Shown here piece after piece: positions 17,523-26,179 of a stretch of 55,794 bases of DNA; within the stretch, counting starts at the first letter, position 1, and each line of letters starts with the position of its first letter. The notes beneath the pieces were generated by a model. The model had not been told where the DNA came from, did not search any database, and saw nothing but the letters and a program-made list of their open reading frames with translations. The stretch is from Rubrivivax sp. (GTDB lineage: Bacteria > Pseudomonadota > Gammaproteobacteria > Burkholderiales > Burkholderiaceae_C), in the NCBI GenBank assembly GCA_004210455.1, contig SEFA01000039.1, positions 1-55,794 of the forward strand. The letters are read 5' to 3'. Position numbers and translations under genes: made by a program.

Positions 17523-17929
17523 AATTCATCTTCGACAACAACTTGTCGATCGATCTGGCCAAGGCGATCGGGGCGCTTTCCCGTCAGGAATGCGTTGTGG
17601 AGCAAGTCCACCACCTCAAGGATCTCTTCCCGCAAAGCGCCGAAGATGTCGTATGGCTCAGTCGCTTGCAGGAGTACGGGCCGCGTTGGGTGGTTGTGAC
17701 GAACGACAAATTCAAGAAACAGGGCCGTGACGAGAGGGTGACCTTTCACCGCAACGAGCTCATCGGCTATGTGCTGGATCCGCAGTGGAGCGGGCAGGGC
17801 TTCTGGGCCATCGCCGAGCGCCTCGTCGAATGGTGGCCCATCATCCTTGAGCACGTGAAGACAGCTCGGAACGGTCTCTATCGAGTGCCGTGGAAAACAG
17901 GATCGGCGCGCAAGCTGATGTCTTTCTAG
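17519..17929 (+). CDS. PIN-like domain toxin (DUF5615/VapC45-like)
   Basis: The 136-residue protein opens with MKFIFDNNLSIDLAKAI, where Asp6 is in the first acidic position of PIN-like nucleases. A second conserved region, VVVTNDKFKKQG (Asp near residue 63), follows. It is likely an RNase toxin inhibited by the coupled upstream protein. The ATG shares four bases with the antitoxin stop. The pair is usually mobile. The GC content here is a little lower than in the adjoining transporter operon. Confidence 0.68.
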   Translation: MKFIFDNNLSIDLAKAIGALSRQECVVEQVHHLKDLFPQSAEDVVWLSRLQEYGPRWVVVTNDKFKKQGRDERVTFHRNELIGYVLDPQWSGQGFWAIAERLVEWWPIILEHVKTARNGLYRVPWKTGSARKLMSF

Positions 17930-18006
17930 CCTTTGCAAGCCGCCGCGTTAGCATCACTCCCCACGCAAGCGGCGTATCGACCGCGCGCCGTGACAGGGAG
18001 TCACCC

Positions 18007-18573
18007 ATGAGATTCGGAGTCGGAGCGCGTCGCCTGGCGGGCACTTTGTTGGCCGCCTGCGCCTTGATCGCAGGAGCTGTGCATGCGGAAGGCCTGAAGC
18101 GGGGCGACCTCGCGCCTGAACGGCTCGGTCGCACCTTGGACGGGGACGAACTGAACCTCGCCAAGCATCGCGGGCAGATCGTCGTCGTCACCTTCTGGGC
18201 GACCTGGTGCCCGTACTGCCTCAAGGAATTGCCGCAGCTCGAAAGCCTGCAGGGCGTCGCCAAGGAGCGTCTGCGGGTGATCGCGGTGAACACCGAGGAC
18301 AAGAAGGTCTTCCGCCGTGTGGCCGGCATCATGAAGGACTTCAAGCTCCAGCTCGCCAACGACGCCGACAAGTCCGCGCAGCGGGCGTACGGCGTGAACG
18401 CGCTGCCGCATCTGTTCGTCATCGACCGCGACGGCCGCATCGCCGCGATGCACCGCGGCTACGGCGAGGACTCGCTGGAACGGATCCTCGAAGAGATCAA
18501 CGCGCAGCTCGCGAAGTCGGTCCCGTCGTCGGTCGAGGGTGGCGCGGGCACATCCGGGCCCTCCGCGCCTTGA
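18007..18573 (+). CDS. TlpA-family periplasmic thioredoxin-like protein
   Basis: The 188-residue protein has a signal peptide (residues 1 to about 27, ending AVHA) and a thioredoxin fold with the active-site pair Cys68/Cys71 in WCPYC and the cis-Pro in ALPHLFVIDRDG. It probably reduces or exchanges disulfides in periplasmic proteins. The start ATG follows an AGGGAGT ribosome binding site. The last codons overlap a TTG start for the murein endopeptidase-like gene, suggesting that the pair acts together in the periplasm. The C-terminal 15 residues are Ser/Gly-rich and probably disordered. Confidence 0.87.
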   Translation: MRFGVGARRLAGTLLAACALIAGAVHAEGLKRGDLAPERLGRTLDGDELNLAKHRGQIVVVTFWATWCPYCLKELPQLESLQGVAKERLRVIAVNTEDKKVFRRVAGIMKDFKLQLANDADKSAQRAYGVNALPHLFVIDRDGRIAAMHRGYGEDSLERILEEINAQLAKSVPSSVEGGAGTSGPSAP

Positions 18574-19298
18574 ATCGCGCGACAGAACCGCGACGACCGA
18601 CGCCGTGGCTCCTTGGCGTCTCGATGGCGATTGCTTGCCTCCCGTCGATCGGAGCCGCCGAAAGCCGTTGTTTCGGCACCGTGGCCAACGGGCGCATCGC
18701 CGACAGCATCCGCCTCCCGTTGAGCGGCCCGAACTTCTCGGCGTACAGCACGATCGCCGCCGGGGCGGGCCGGACGTACGTGCACTCATCGGTGGCGCGC
18801 ATCGTCGAGCGCAGCTATCGGACCTTGGAGACCGCGCTCCCAGGCACCGTTTTCGTCTATGGCGAAACGGGCCTCGCCGACGGTGGGCGCTTCAAGCCGC
18901 ATCGCACGCATCAGAACGGCACCTCGGTGGATTTCTTCGTTCTCGTGAGGAACGGCCAGGACCGGTCGGTCCCGCTGCCCACGCCCGTCACACAGCGCTT
19001 CGGCTACGACATCGAGTTCGACAAAGAGGCGAGACAAGGCGAGTACCGCATCGACTTCGAGGCGATGGCGGAGCATCTCTACCAGCTCGACGTTGCCGCG
19101 AAAGCGGAGGGCACGGGCATCGCGCAGGTGATCTTCGACCGTGCCTATCTGCCGAAGCTCTTCGCCACGAAACGAGGCCCGTGGCTGGAGAAGCACCTCT
19201 CCTTCATGAGAAGCAAGCCGTGGGTGCGCCACGACGAGCATTACCACGTGGACTTCGCGATTCGATGCAAGGCGGCATCGACAGCCCCTCGCTCTTGA
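18570..19298 (+). CDS. MepA-like penicillin-insensitive murein endopeptidase
   Basis: The 242-residue secreted protein belongs by motif to the LAS metallopeptidases. HxxGxxxD is present (His114, Asp121 in HQNGTSVDF), and the HxH pair lies in DEHYHVDF (His224, His226), closely matching the Zn ligands of MepA. It likely cleaves D-alanyl-meso-diaminopimelate cross-links. The TTG at 18570 is chosen because it overlaps the previous stop (TTGA) and supplies the charged N-region of a full signal peptide. The ATG at 18624 would leave only a short uncharged leader. The body is normal in size for the family. Confidence 0.8.
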   Translation: MNRATEPRRPTPWLLGVSMAIACLPSIGAAESRCFGTVANGRIADSIRLPLSGPNFSAYSTIAAGAGRTYVHSSVARIVERSYRTLETALPGTVFVYGETGLADGGRFKPHRTHQNGTSVDFFVLVRNGQDRSVPLPTPVTQRFGYDIEFDKEARQGEYRIDFEAMAEHLYQLDVAAKAEGTGIAQVIFDRAYLPKLFATKRGPWLEKHLSFMRSKPWVRHDEHYHVDFAIRCKAASTAPRS

Positions 19299-19322
19299 GC
19301 CGCCAGCAGCGGCCCCGTCCGC

Positions 19323-20057
19323 TCACGCGAACCAGTCGTCGTCCGGCAGCTGCTCGAACACCCGCTTCAAGCCGCCGCCCCAGCCCTGGCTGATGGTCTT
19401 GAAATACGGATCGTCCTTGGTGATGCGGTGTGGCTCGGCCGGCGCGAAGCTGTCGGTCCTGTAGAGCAGCATGTCGATCGGCAGCCCCACGGACAGGTTG
19501 CTGCGGATCGTCGAGTCGAACGAGATCAGCGCGCACTTGGTCGCTTCGGCCAGCGAGCTGTCGAAGTCGATGACGCGATCGATGATGGGCTTGCCGTACT
19601 TGGACTCGCCGATCTGCACGTAGGGCGTGTCCTCGGTCGCCTCGATGAAGTTGCCCTGCGGATAGACGTGGAAGACGCGCGGCGCCTCGCCCCGGATCTG
19701 CCCGCCGACGATGAAGTTGGCGCCGAAGTCCACACCCTGGTTCAGCTGGCCGACGCCGTCGCTGTCGCGCGCGACGACTTCCTTGAGCGTCTTGCCCACG
19801 AGCTCCGCGACGTCGTACATCGACGTCAGGCTCATCAGATGGCGGCCATTGACGGTCGCACGCTGGCGCAGCAGGCTCACCACGCTCTGCGTGGTGGCCA
19901 GATTGCCGGCCGTGAGCAGCGTGACGAGGCGCTCGCCCGGCTGCTCGAAGAGGTTCATCTTGCGGAACGTGGCGATGTGATCCACGCCCGCGTTCGTGCG
20001 GGAGTCCGACGCGAACAGCAGGCCGGCGCGCAGCCGCATGGCAACACAGTAAGTCAT
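19323..20057 (-). CDS. Anbu proteasome-type protease
   Basis: The 244-residue protein is the bacterial proteasome homologue Anbu (COG3484). It begins M-T-Y-C-V, so removal of Met exposes the nucleophile Thr. The catalytic partners fit: Asp18 in FASDSR and Lys33 in TFRKM, at the spacing of proteasome beta subunits. It probably self-assembles, possibly into a helical or ring particle. It is last in an operon with a circularly permuted ATP-grasp, an alpha-E protein and a transglutaminase, a known conserved gene set of uncertain purpose, proposed to make and recycle a peptide tag. Confidence 0.9.
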   Translation of the reverse strand: MTYCVAMRLRAGLLFASDSRTNAGVDHIATFRKMNLFEQPGERLVTLLTAGNLATTQSVVSLLRQRATVNGRHLMSLTSMYDVAELVGKTLKEVVARDSDGVGQLNQGVDFGANFIVGGQIRGEAPRVFHVYPQGNFIEATEDTPYVQIGESKYGKPIIDRVIDFDSSLAEATKCALISFDSTIRSNLSVGLPIDMLLYRTDSFAPAEPHRITKDDPYFKTISQGWGGGLKRVFEQLPDDDWFA

Positions 20058-20110
20058 GGGCAGAAGGTTAGCGCATCAGGCTTGCAGCGCGCCGTCGTGG
20101 TGCACGCTCA

Positions 20111-20947
20111 TTACTGGTCGGACGTGCCGGGCTTCACGAGCACTTCCGCCCGCATCGTTTCCATTCCGCCGCCTGTTCGGACACCGCGCACCGGGCAGGC
20201 GTCCAGGTAGTCCGCACCGGTCGCCAGCTTCACGTAACGCCCGTCCGCCAGACACTGGTTGCTGATGTCGTAACCCAGCCAGCCGCCCGCCATGCCGTGC
20301 GCGGGGCCCGCGTCGCCAGCCGGGGGCAGGCGCACCTCCGCCCAGGCGTGGCTGGCCACATGCTCGAAGTCCGTCGCCAGGTAACCTGACACGTAACGCG
20401 CCGGCAGACCCAGCAACCGCGCGCAGCAGACGAAGACCTGCGCATGGTCCTGGCACACGCCGTGGCCGGTCTCGAAGGCCTCCGCCGCGGGCGTTGCCGC
20501 GTCGGTGTAGCCTCGCACGTAGGGCATGCGTTCGCCGATGGCCGCCATCATCGCGAGCAGCGCGCCGTGCGCATCGGCCTTCGCCGCCTCCGCGAAACCG
20601 CCCGCGAACTGTCGCAGTCGTTCGTCCGCGCGCGTCAGCGCGCTGTCCCGCAGGAACAGCGGGGAGGGCAGCTCCTCTTCAGGGTCCGGCGTGGGCGGCG
20701 CATCGTCGGTGTCGACCTCGCCGATCGCGCGCAACACGATGTCGCGCCGCGGACCGTCCAGGCTCAGCACATGCATCGTGTTGCCGAAGGCGTCCTTGCA
20801 GGCGCTCGCGGGCGAGGGCAGTTCCAGCTGCCAATGCAGCACGCGCAGGCCGCGCGCGGGCCGTGGCGTCAGCCGCAGGTACTGGGTGCTGCGCGCGACC
20901 GGTGAGTCGTAGCCGTAGACGGTTTCGTGCGAGATGTGCAGATGCAT
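20111..20947 (-). CDS. Transglutaminase-like cysteine peptidase
   Basis: The 278-residue protein has an N-terminal beta domain (the Bact_transglu_N type, residues 1 to about 85) and a transglutaminase-like core. The catalytic triad is visible as Cys165 in GHGVCQDHA, His200 in SHAWAEV and Asp227 in GYDISN. It most likely hydrolyses or forms amide bonds. Its place between the alpha-E gene and the Anbu protease, all on the same strand, suggests processing of the peptide made by the ATP-grasp. No signal peptide is seen, so it is probably cytosolic. The gap to the alpha-E gene is 16 bases. Confidence 0.88.
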   Translation of the reverse strand: MHLHISHETVYGYDSPVARSTQYLRLTPRPARGLRVLHWQLELPSPASACKDAFGNTMHVLSLDGPRRDIVLRAIGEVDTDDAPPTPDPEEELPSPLFLRDSALTRADERLRQFAGGFAEAAKADAHGALLAMMAAIGERMPYVRGYTDAATPAAEAFETGHGVCQDHAQVFVCCARLLGLPARYVSGYLATDFEHVASHAWAEVRLPPAGDAGPAHGMAGGWLGYDISNQCLADGRYVKLATGADYLDACPVRGVRTGGGMETMRAEVLVKPGTSDQ

Positions 20948-20963
20948 GGCGCTGTCCCTGGTT

Positions 20964-21932
20964 TCACTGCGCCTCGAAGTAGGCCTGCTGGATGTCGCGG
21001 CCCAGCCGGGCCGAGTCCTGCAGGAAGCCCGTCAGCCAGGGGTGCAGTCCCTGGTCGAGGATCTCGTCCACCGCACCATACTCCAGCCGCAGCGCCAGCC
21101 GGCCGGCGCTCTGCTTGACCTTGCGCCCCGCGTCCTCGTCGCCGCCGCGCGCCTCGATCTGCGGCAGCACCATGCGGATCTCGTCGCAGCAGGCGCGCAG
21201 CGAGCGCGGCACGTCCGGTCGCAGGATCAGCAGCTCCGTCACCCGCCGGCCGTTGAGGCTGTCGCGATAGGCCGCGTGGTACGCCTCGAAGGCCGACAGC
21301 GAGCGCAGCAGCGCGTTCCACGCATAGAAGTCGGGCGCGCTCTCGCTCGGCGCGTCAACTGGCGCGAGCGTGTCCACCGCCGGCGCGATCAACTGCGACT
21401 TCACATCCAGCAGCCGCGCGGTGTTGTCCGCGCGTTCGACGAAAGTGCCCAGCCGGATGAAGCAGTAGGCGTCGTTGCGCTGCAGCGTCCCGTAGGTCGC
21501 GCCGCGGAACAGGTGGGAGCGCTCCTTGACCCAGTCGAAGAACGACGAGGGCTCGGCCACGCCTTTTCGCGCGAGCTCACGGGCCTCCAGCCAGCTGGTG
21601 TTGATGGCTTCCCACATCTCGGCGGTGATCTGGCCGCGCACGGCGTGCGCGTTCTCGCGCGCCTGCCGGATGCAGGACAGCACCGAGGCCGGGTTCTCCA
21701 GGTCGATCCCCATGAAGCGGAAGAGCTGCTCCGCGCTCAGACGCGGATGGCGCGCCTGGTAGGCCTCCAGCGTGCCGGTCACGGCCAGCGGCGCGGCAAG
21801 TTCCGTCGCGGCGCCGCGCGACTGCGGCAGCAGCGACAGCGAATGCGTGACGTCGAGCATGCGCACCAGGTTCTCGGCGCGCTCCATGTAACGGCTCATC
21901 CAGTAGAGCTGTGCGGCGGTACGGGACAGCAT
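20964..21932 (-). CDS. Alpha-E domain protein
   Basis: The 322-residue, almost entirely helical protein matches the alpha-E family: it begins MLSRTAAQLYWMSRYMERAE and has the FVERADNTARLLDVK segment near residue 160. Function is unknown, but the family always travels with circularly permuted ATP-grasp and transglutaminase genes. It starts one base after the TGA stop of the ATP-grasp gene, so the two are probably coupled and may form a complex. Confidence 0.88.
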   Translation of the reverse strand: MLSRTAAQLYWMSRYMERAENLVRMLDVTHSLSLLPQSRGAATELAAPLAVTGTLEAYQARHPRLSAEQLFRFMGIDLENPASVLSCIRQARENAHAVRGQITAEMWEAINTSWLEARELARKGVAEPSSFFDWVKERSHLFRGATYGTLQRNDAYCFIRLGTFVERADNTARLLDVKSQLIAPAVDTLAPVDAPSESAPDFYAWNALLRSLSAFEAYHAAYRDSLNGRRVTELLILRPDVPRSLRACCDEIRMVLPQIEARGGDEDAGRKVKQSAGRLALRLEYGAVDEILDQGLHPWLTGFLQDSARLGRDIQQAYFEAQ

Positions 21933-21933
21933 G

Positions 21934-23361
21934 TCAGTTCTCCAGGATCCAGGTGTCTTTGGTCCCGCCGCCCTGCGACGAGTTCACGACCAGCGAGCCC
22001 GCCTTCAGCGCCACGCGCGTCAGGCCGCCGGCGACCATGTTCACTTCGCGCCCCGAGAGCACGAAGGGCCGCAGGTCGATGTGGCGCGGCGCGATGCCGC
22101 GCTCGACGAAGGTCGGGCAGCTCGACAGGCACAGCGTGGGCTGGGCGATGTAGTTCGAGGGATTGGCTTTCACGCGTTCCTTGAAGTCCGCGACCTCCGC
22201 CGCCGTCGAGGCCGGTCCGACCAGCATCCCGTAGCCGCCGGCGCCGTGTACTTCCTTCACCACCAACTCGGCCATGTTGTTCAGCACGTGGTCCAGGTCC
22301 TGCGGCTTGCGGCACTGCCAGGTCGGCACGTTGTGCAGGATGGGTTCCTCGCCCAGGTAGAAGCGGACCATGTCCGGCACGTAGGGGTAGATGGACTTGT
22401 CATCGGCGACGCCGGTGCCGACCGCGTTGGCCAGCACCACGTGACCCTGCTTGTAGACCGACAGCAGCCCCGGGACGCCCAGCATGGAGTCGGACCGGAA
22501 GGCCAGCGGGTCGAGGAAGGCGTCGTCGATGCGGCGGTAGATGACGTCGACGCGCTTCGGTCCCACGGTGGTCCGCATGAAGACGAAGCCGTCCTTGACG
22601 AACAGGTCCTGGCCCTCGACCAGCTCCACGCCCATCTGCTGGGCGAGGAAGGCGTGCTCGAAGTAGGCCGAGTTGAACGGTCCCGGCGTCAGCACCACCA
22701 CGGTCGGGTTGTCCGCCAGGCTGGCCTGGCGCAAGGTGTTCAGCAGCAGCGCCGGGTAGTGCGCGACCGGCGCGATCGAGTACTTCGCAAACAGCTCCGG
22801 GAAGAGCCGCATCATCATCTTGCGGTTCTCCAGCATGTAGCTGACGCCGGAGGGGACCCGCAAGTTGTCCTCGAGCACGTAATAACCGCCGTCGGAATGT
22901 CGGATCAGGTCGACCCCGGTGATGTGGGCGTACACGCCCAGCGGCAGGTCCAGGCCCTGCATCGCCGGCTGGTACTGCGCGTTGGCGAAGACCTGCTCGG
23001 CGGGGATCAGGCCGGCCTTCACGATCTCATGGTCGTGGTAGATGTCCCACAGGAAGCGGTTGAGCGCGGTGACGCGCTGGCGCAGGCCGCGTTCCAGCAT
23101 GCGCCAGTCGTCGGCGGGGACGATGCGGGGCACGGTGTCGAAGGGGATCAGGCGTTCGGCGCCGGCCTCGTCGCCGTAGACGGCGAAGGTGATGCCGACC
23201 TTGTGGAAGAGCAGGTCGGCCTCGGACCGTTTCTTGGCCAGGGCGTCGGGCGTCTGCGCGTGGAGCCAGTCCGCGAAGGCCTGGTAGCTGGGCCGGATCG
23301 CGCCGCTTTGCAGCAGCATCTCGTCGTAGTGGCCAGCGGCCGGAAGGGTCAGCGCATGCAT
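21934..23361 (-). CDS. Circularly permuted ATP-grasp (type 2) protein
   Basis: The 475-residue enzyme is a permuted ATP-grasp ligase, likely to form a peptide or amide bond using ATP. Family features are the RRVTALN-like and FLWDIYHDHEIVKAGLIP region, GVDLIRHSDGGYYVLEDNLRVPSG, and KEVHGAGGYGMLVGP near residue 385. ATG 23361 is preferred over longer frames: GGAGA lies five bases upstream. It is the first gene of the four-gene Anbu operon. The substrate is not known; published comparative work proposes a peptide-tag synthase role. Confidence 0.9.
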   Translation of the reverse strand: MHALTLPAAGHYDEMLLQSGAIRPSYQAFADWLHAQTPDALAKKRSEADLLFHKVGITFAVYGDEAGAERLIPFDTVPRIVPADDWRMLERGLRQRVTALNRFLWDIYHDHEIVKAGLIPAEQVFANAQYQPAMQGLDLPLGVYAHITGVDLIRHSDGGYYVLEDNLRVPSGVSYMLENRKMMMRLFPELFAKYSIAPVAHYPALLLNTLRQASLADNPTVVVLTPGPFNSAYFEHAFLAQQMGVELVEGQDLFVKDGFVFMRTTVGPKRVDVIYRRIDDAFLDPLAFRSDSMLGVPGLLSVYKQGHVVLANAVGTGVADDKSIYPYVPDMVRFYLGEEPILHNVPTWQCRKPQDLDHVLNNMAELVVKEVHGAGGYGMLVGPASTAAEVADFKERVKANPSNYIAQPTLCLSSCPTFVERGIAPRHIDLRPFVLSGREVNMVAGGLTRVALKAGSLVVNSSQGGGTKDTWILEN

Positions 23362-23560
23362 GAGGTCTCCAGGGACGGACCGCCTCCGGGTGGCGGTCGG
23401 GAGGGGCAGGTTGCAAGCGCCGTGCCCACCCCCGTCCGGCGGACGGGCGGAACAGGCCCCCAGCATGATCGATTCTGGTGCGCCTGCGTCGTCCGCCCCG
23501 CGGCGGTGCCCAGGCAGGGTCGGTGATCGCCCGGCCCTGGTGCAGTGGCACTATCCCGTG

Positions 23561-23589
23561 TTGCATACGCGCGCCGCTGTCGCTACAAC
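23561..23589 (+). promoter_or_regulatory. Candidate sigma-70 promoter of the membrane cyclase gene
   Basis: TTGCAT (23561-23566) and TACAAC (23584-23589) are separated by exactly 17 bases. The expected start of transcription falls at about the ATG (23597), so the message would be leaderless or nearly so. Each hexamer matches the consensus at four of six positions. Confidence 0.4.
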
Positions 23590-23596
23590 TGCCGCG

Positions 23597-25729
23597 ATGC
23601 ATGACAACACCCAGGTCCTGTCGCCTCCTCCGGCCCCCGGCAACCCCAACAACGCGAACGGCGCGAGCGCCGACGGCTTCGTCCCGCCGCGCGGCTCGCG
23701 CGCATCGCTCGGCCGCTGGCTGACGGCCATGGTGCTGTCGGCCGTGGCGGCGGCGCTGCTGATCTCCGCCCTGCTGATCGAAAATTTCGCCCGCGCCCAT
23801 GCGGAGCGCCGCGCGGTCGAGTCGCTGCGGCAGGTCGCGGTCGATTTCCGCGACGCCCTGGACCGCGGCATGGCGCAGCAGTTCAAGGAAGTGCGGGTAC
23901 TGGCGCAGCTGGAACCCTTCCGCCGCTTCGACGAGCCCGAGGCGATGCGACGCGCGCTGGACCAGGTGCAGATCGGTTTCGACCATTTCGCGTGGCTGGG
24001 CGTGACCGACGGTCAGGGCAAGGTGCTGGCCGCGGCCGGCGGGCTGCTGGACGGCGTCGACGTCTCCAAGCGACCGTGGTGGCAGGGCGCGAAGGGCGGC
24101 CAGCCCTTCGTCGGCGACGTGCACGCGGCCTTGCTGCTGGAAAAGCTGCTGCCGCGCCAGAACGAGCCCTGGCGCTTCGTCGATTTCGCGATCCCGCTGC
24201 TGGATCAGCGCGGGCAGCTGCAGGGCGTCTTCGGCGTGCATCTGAGCTGGGGCTGGGCGCGCCAGATCAAGAGCGAGCTGATCGACGCGACGATGTCGTC
24301 CCATCAGGCCGACGCGCTGGTCCTGGGCAAGGACGGCGTGGTGATCCTGGGACCCTCGGACCGCGAGGGCAAGAAGATGCCGATCGGCGACGAGCACGGC
24401 CAGGGTCTGCGACATCACGAAGTCGACGGCGTCGACTATTTCGCCGTCAGCGTGCCGAGCCAGGGTTACGGCCTCTATCCCGGCCTGGGGTGGACCGTGC
24501 TGGTGCGGCAGCCGGTGGCGGTGGCGCTGTCGGACTACTACGGGCTGCGCCGTCAGATCATCCTCAGCGCCATCCTGCTGCTGGCGGCGGCGGTGCCGCT
24601 GAGCTGGTGGCTGGCGCGTCGCATGAGCCGGCCGTTGAACGAGCTGGCCAACGCGATCGCACAGCGGCGTCACCTGAGCGAAGACGCGCTTCCCAGCGTC
24701 GGCGGCTACCGCGAGGCCGCGATGCTGTCGCACGCGCTGAACGACCTGGCGCACCGGCAGGCCGTGCAGGACCGCTCGCTCGCTGAGCTCAACGCGTCGC
24801 TGGAGCTGCGCGTCCAGGCGCGGACGCTGGAGCTGCATGAGGCGCTGCAGCTCCAGGAATCGAGCGAGCGCCGCCTGCGCACCATCGCGGACAACCTGCC
24901 GGTGCTGATCTCCTACATCGACGCGGAGGAGCGGCTGCAGTTCCTCAACGCGACTTTCCGGACCTGGATGGGCATGGAGCCGGACGCCGCGTTGGGCCGG
25001 CCGCTGCTGGAGGTGATCGGCCCGGTGCTGCATGCGCAGCGGCTGCCGTTCCTGAAGGGGGCTCTGGCGGGCGTGCGGCAGCGCTTCGAGACGCGCTCGG
25101 AGACCAACGGCGTCGCGCGCGACATGCTCGCCGAGTACGTGCCCGACCTGCGCCCCGACGGCAGCGTGGCAGGCGTCTACACGCTGGCGACCGACATCAC
25201 GCCGTTCAAGCAGGTCGAGCGTGAGCTGGACCAGCTCAGCCGCGTCGACCCGCTGACCGGCTTGCCGAACCGGCGTCAGTTCGAGTCCCGCCTCTCCGAG
25301 TCGATCGCGCGCACGCGGCGCAACCAGCGGACGATGGCGCTGATGTTCATGGACCTGGACCGATTCAAGGCGATCAACGACACGCTGGGCCATGCGGCCG
25401 GGGATGTGGTGCTGCGCGCCTTCGCCGACCGCGTGCGCGGGGCGATCCGCGAGACCGACCAGCTCTGCCGGCTGGCGGGCGACGAGTTCGTGCTGATCCT
25501 GGAAAACCTGCACGATCCGCAGGCGGCGACGCTGGTCGCTGAGAAGGTGCTGGAGGTGGTGAAAGTGCCGTTGACCTTGCAAGGCCGAGAGCTCCAGCTG
25601 TCGACCAGCATCGGCATCGCCTGCCATGACGGCGGGGCGGAAAGCGATGTGGCGCTGCTGGGCCGCGCGGACGATGCGCTCTACGCCGCGAAGTCGGCCG
25701 GGCGAGGGTGCTGGCGGTTGGCGGACTGA
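23597..25729 (+). CDS. Membrane sensor diguanylate cyclase (Cache-HAMP-PAS-GGDEF)
   Basis: This 710-residue inner-membrane protein has a first transmembrane helix at about residues 37-60 and a periplasmic Cache-type sensor to about 310. A second helix (IILSAILLLAAAVPLSWWL) precedes a HAMP-like linker, a PAS domain near residues 425-540, and a C-terminal GGDEF domain. The signature is AGDEF, with Ala in the first position, and the I-site RETD lies five residues before it. AGDEF variants can be active. It presumably converts a periplasmic ligand signal to c-di-GMP. It is divergent from the ATP-grasp operon across about 235 bases. Confidence 0.87.
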   Translation: MHDNTQVLSPPPAPGNPNNANGASADGFVPPRGSRASLGRWLTAMVLSAVAAALLISALLIENFARAHAERRAVESLRQVAVDFRDALDRGMAQQFKEVRVLAQLEPFRRFDEPEAMRRALDQVQIGFDHFAWLGVTDGQGKVLAAAGGLLDGVDVSKRPWWQGAKGGQPFVGDVHAALLLEKLLPRQNEPWRFVDFAIPLLDQRGQLQGVFGVHLSWGWARQIKSELIDATMSSHQADALVLGKDGVVILGPSDREGKKMPIGDEHGQGLRHHEVDGVDYFAVSVPSQGYGLYPGLGWTVLVRQPVAVALSDYYGLRRQIILSAILLLAAAVPLSWWLARRMSRPLNELANAIAQRRHLSEDALPSVGGYREAAMLSHALNDLAHRQAVQDRSLAELNASLELRVQARTLELHEALQLQESSERRLRTIADNLPVLISYIDAEERLQFLNATFRTWMGMEPDAALGRPLLEVIGPVLHAQRLPFLKGALAGVRQRFETRSETNGVARDMLAEYVPDLRPDGSVAGVYTLATDITPFKQVERELDQLSRVDPLTGLPNRRQFESRLSESIARTRRNQRTMALMFMDLDRFKAINDTLGHAAGDVVLRAFADRVRGAIRETDQLCRLAGDEFVLILENLHDPQAATLVAEKVLEVVKVPLTLQGRELQLSTSIGIACHDGGAESDVALLGRADDALYAAKSAGRGCWRLAD

Positions 25730-25776
25730 GACGCGAGGCGTGGAGCGCGCACCTCGGCATCGGGTGTAATGCGCGC

Positions 25777-26169
25777 ATGGTTGCCCGATCGACTCCCGCT
25801 CCCGCCACGCCCCAGCCGGCGCTCAAGCCCGCGCTCAAGCTCCGCATGCGCGTCACCGTCGGTGACGTCATCGCCATCGGGCCGGGCAAGATCGCTTTGC
25901 TGGAGGCGCTCGATGCGACCGGCTCCATCACCGCGGCAGCGAAGTCGCTGGACATGTCCTATCGCCGCGCGTGGCTGCTCATCGATGAAACCAACCGCGC
26001 CCTCAAGCAACCCGCCGTCGCCACCGCCGCCGGCGGCGCGAAGGGCGGCGGGAGCGCACTCACCGATTCTGGACGGGCGCTGATCTCGCTCTATCGGCAG
26101 ATCGAGGAGACCGCCCTACAAGCCTGCAAACCCGAGATCAAGCAGCTTCTGAAGCTCCTCGACTCCTGA
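25777..26169 (+). CDS. One-domain ModE-like regulator
   Basis: The 130-residue protein is a winged helix-turn-helix of the ModE N-terminal type: VTVGDVIAIGPGKIALLEALDATGSITAAAKSLDMSYRRAW sits at residues about 26-66, given for position only. Full-length ModE has two C-terminal molybdate-binding MOP domains; none is present here, so molybdate sensing must come from another protein or be absent. It lies upstream of modABC and probably represses that operon through the palindrome at 26291-26314. The start is ATG 25777. Confidence 0.8.
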   Translation: MVARSTPAPATPQPALKPALKLRMRVTVGDVIAIGPGKIALLEALDATGSITAAAKSLDMSYRRAWLLIDETNRALKQPAVATAAGGAKGGGSALTDSGRALISLYRQIEETALQACKPEIKQLLKLLDS

Positions 26170-26179
26170 AAACAGCGCG

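Noticed and set aside
23549-23571. A sigma-54-like TGGCAC...TTGC before the sensor cyclase
   Set aside because: The GG and GC pairs are 14 bases apart instead of 10, so the needed geometry is absent.
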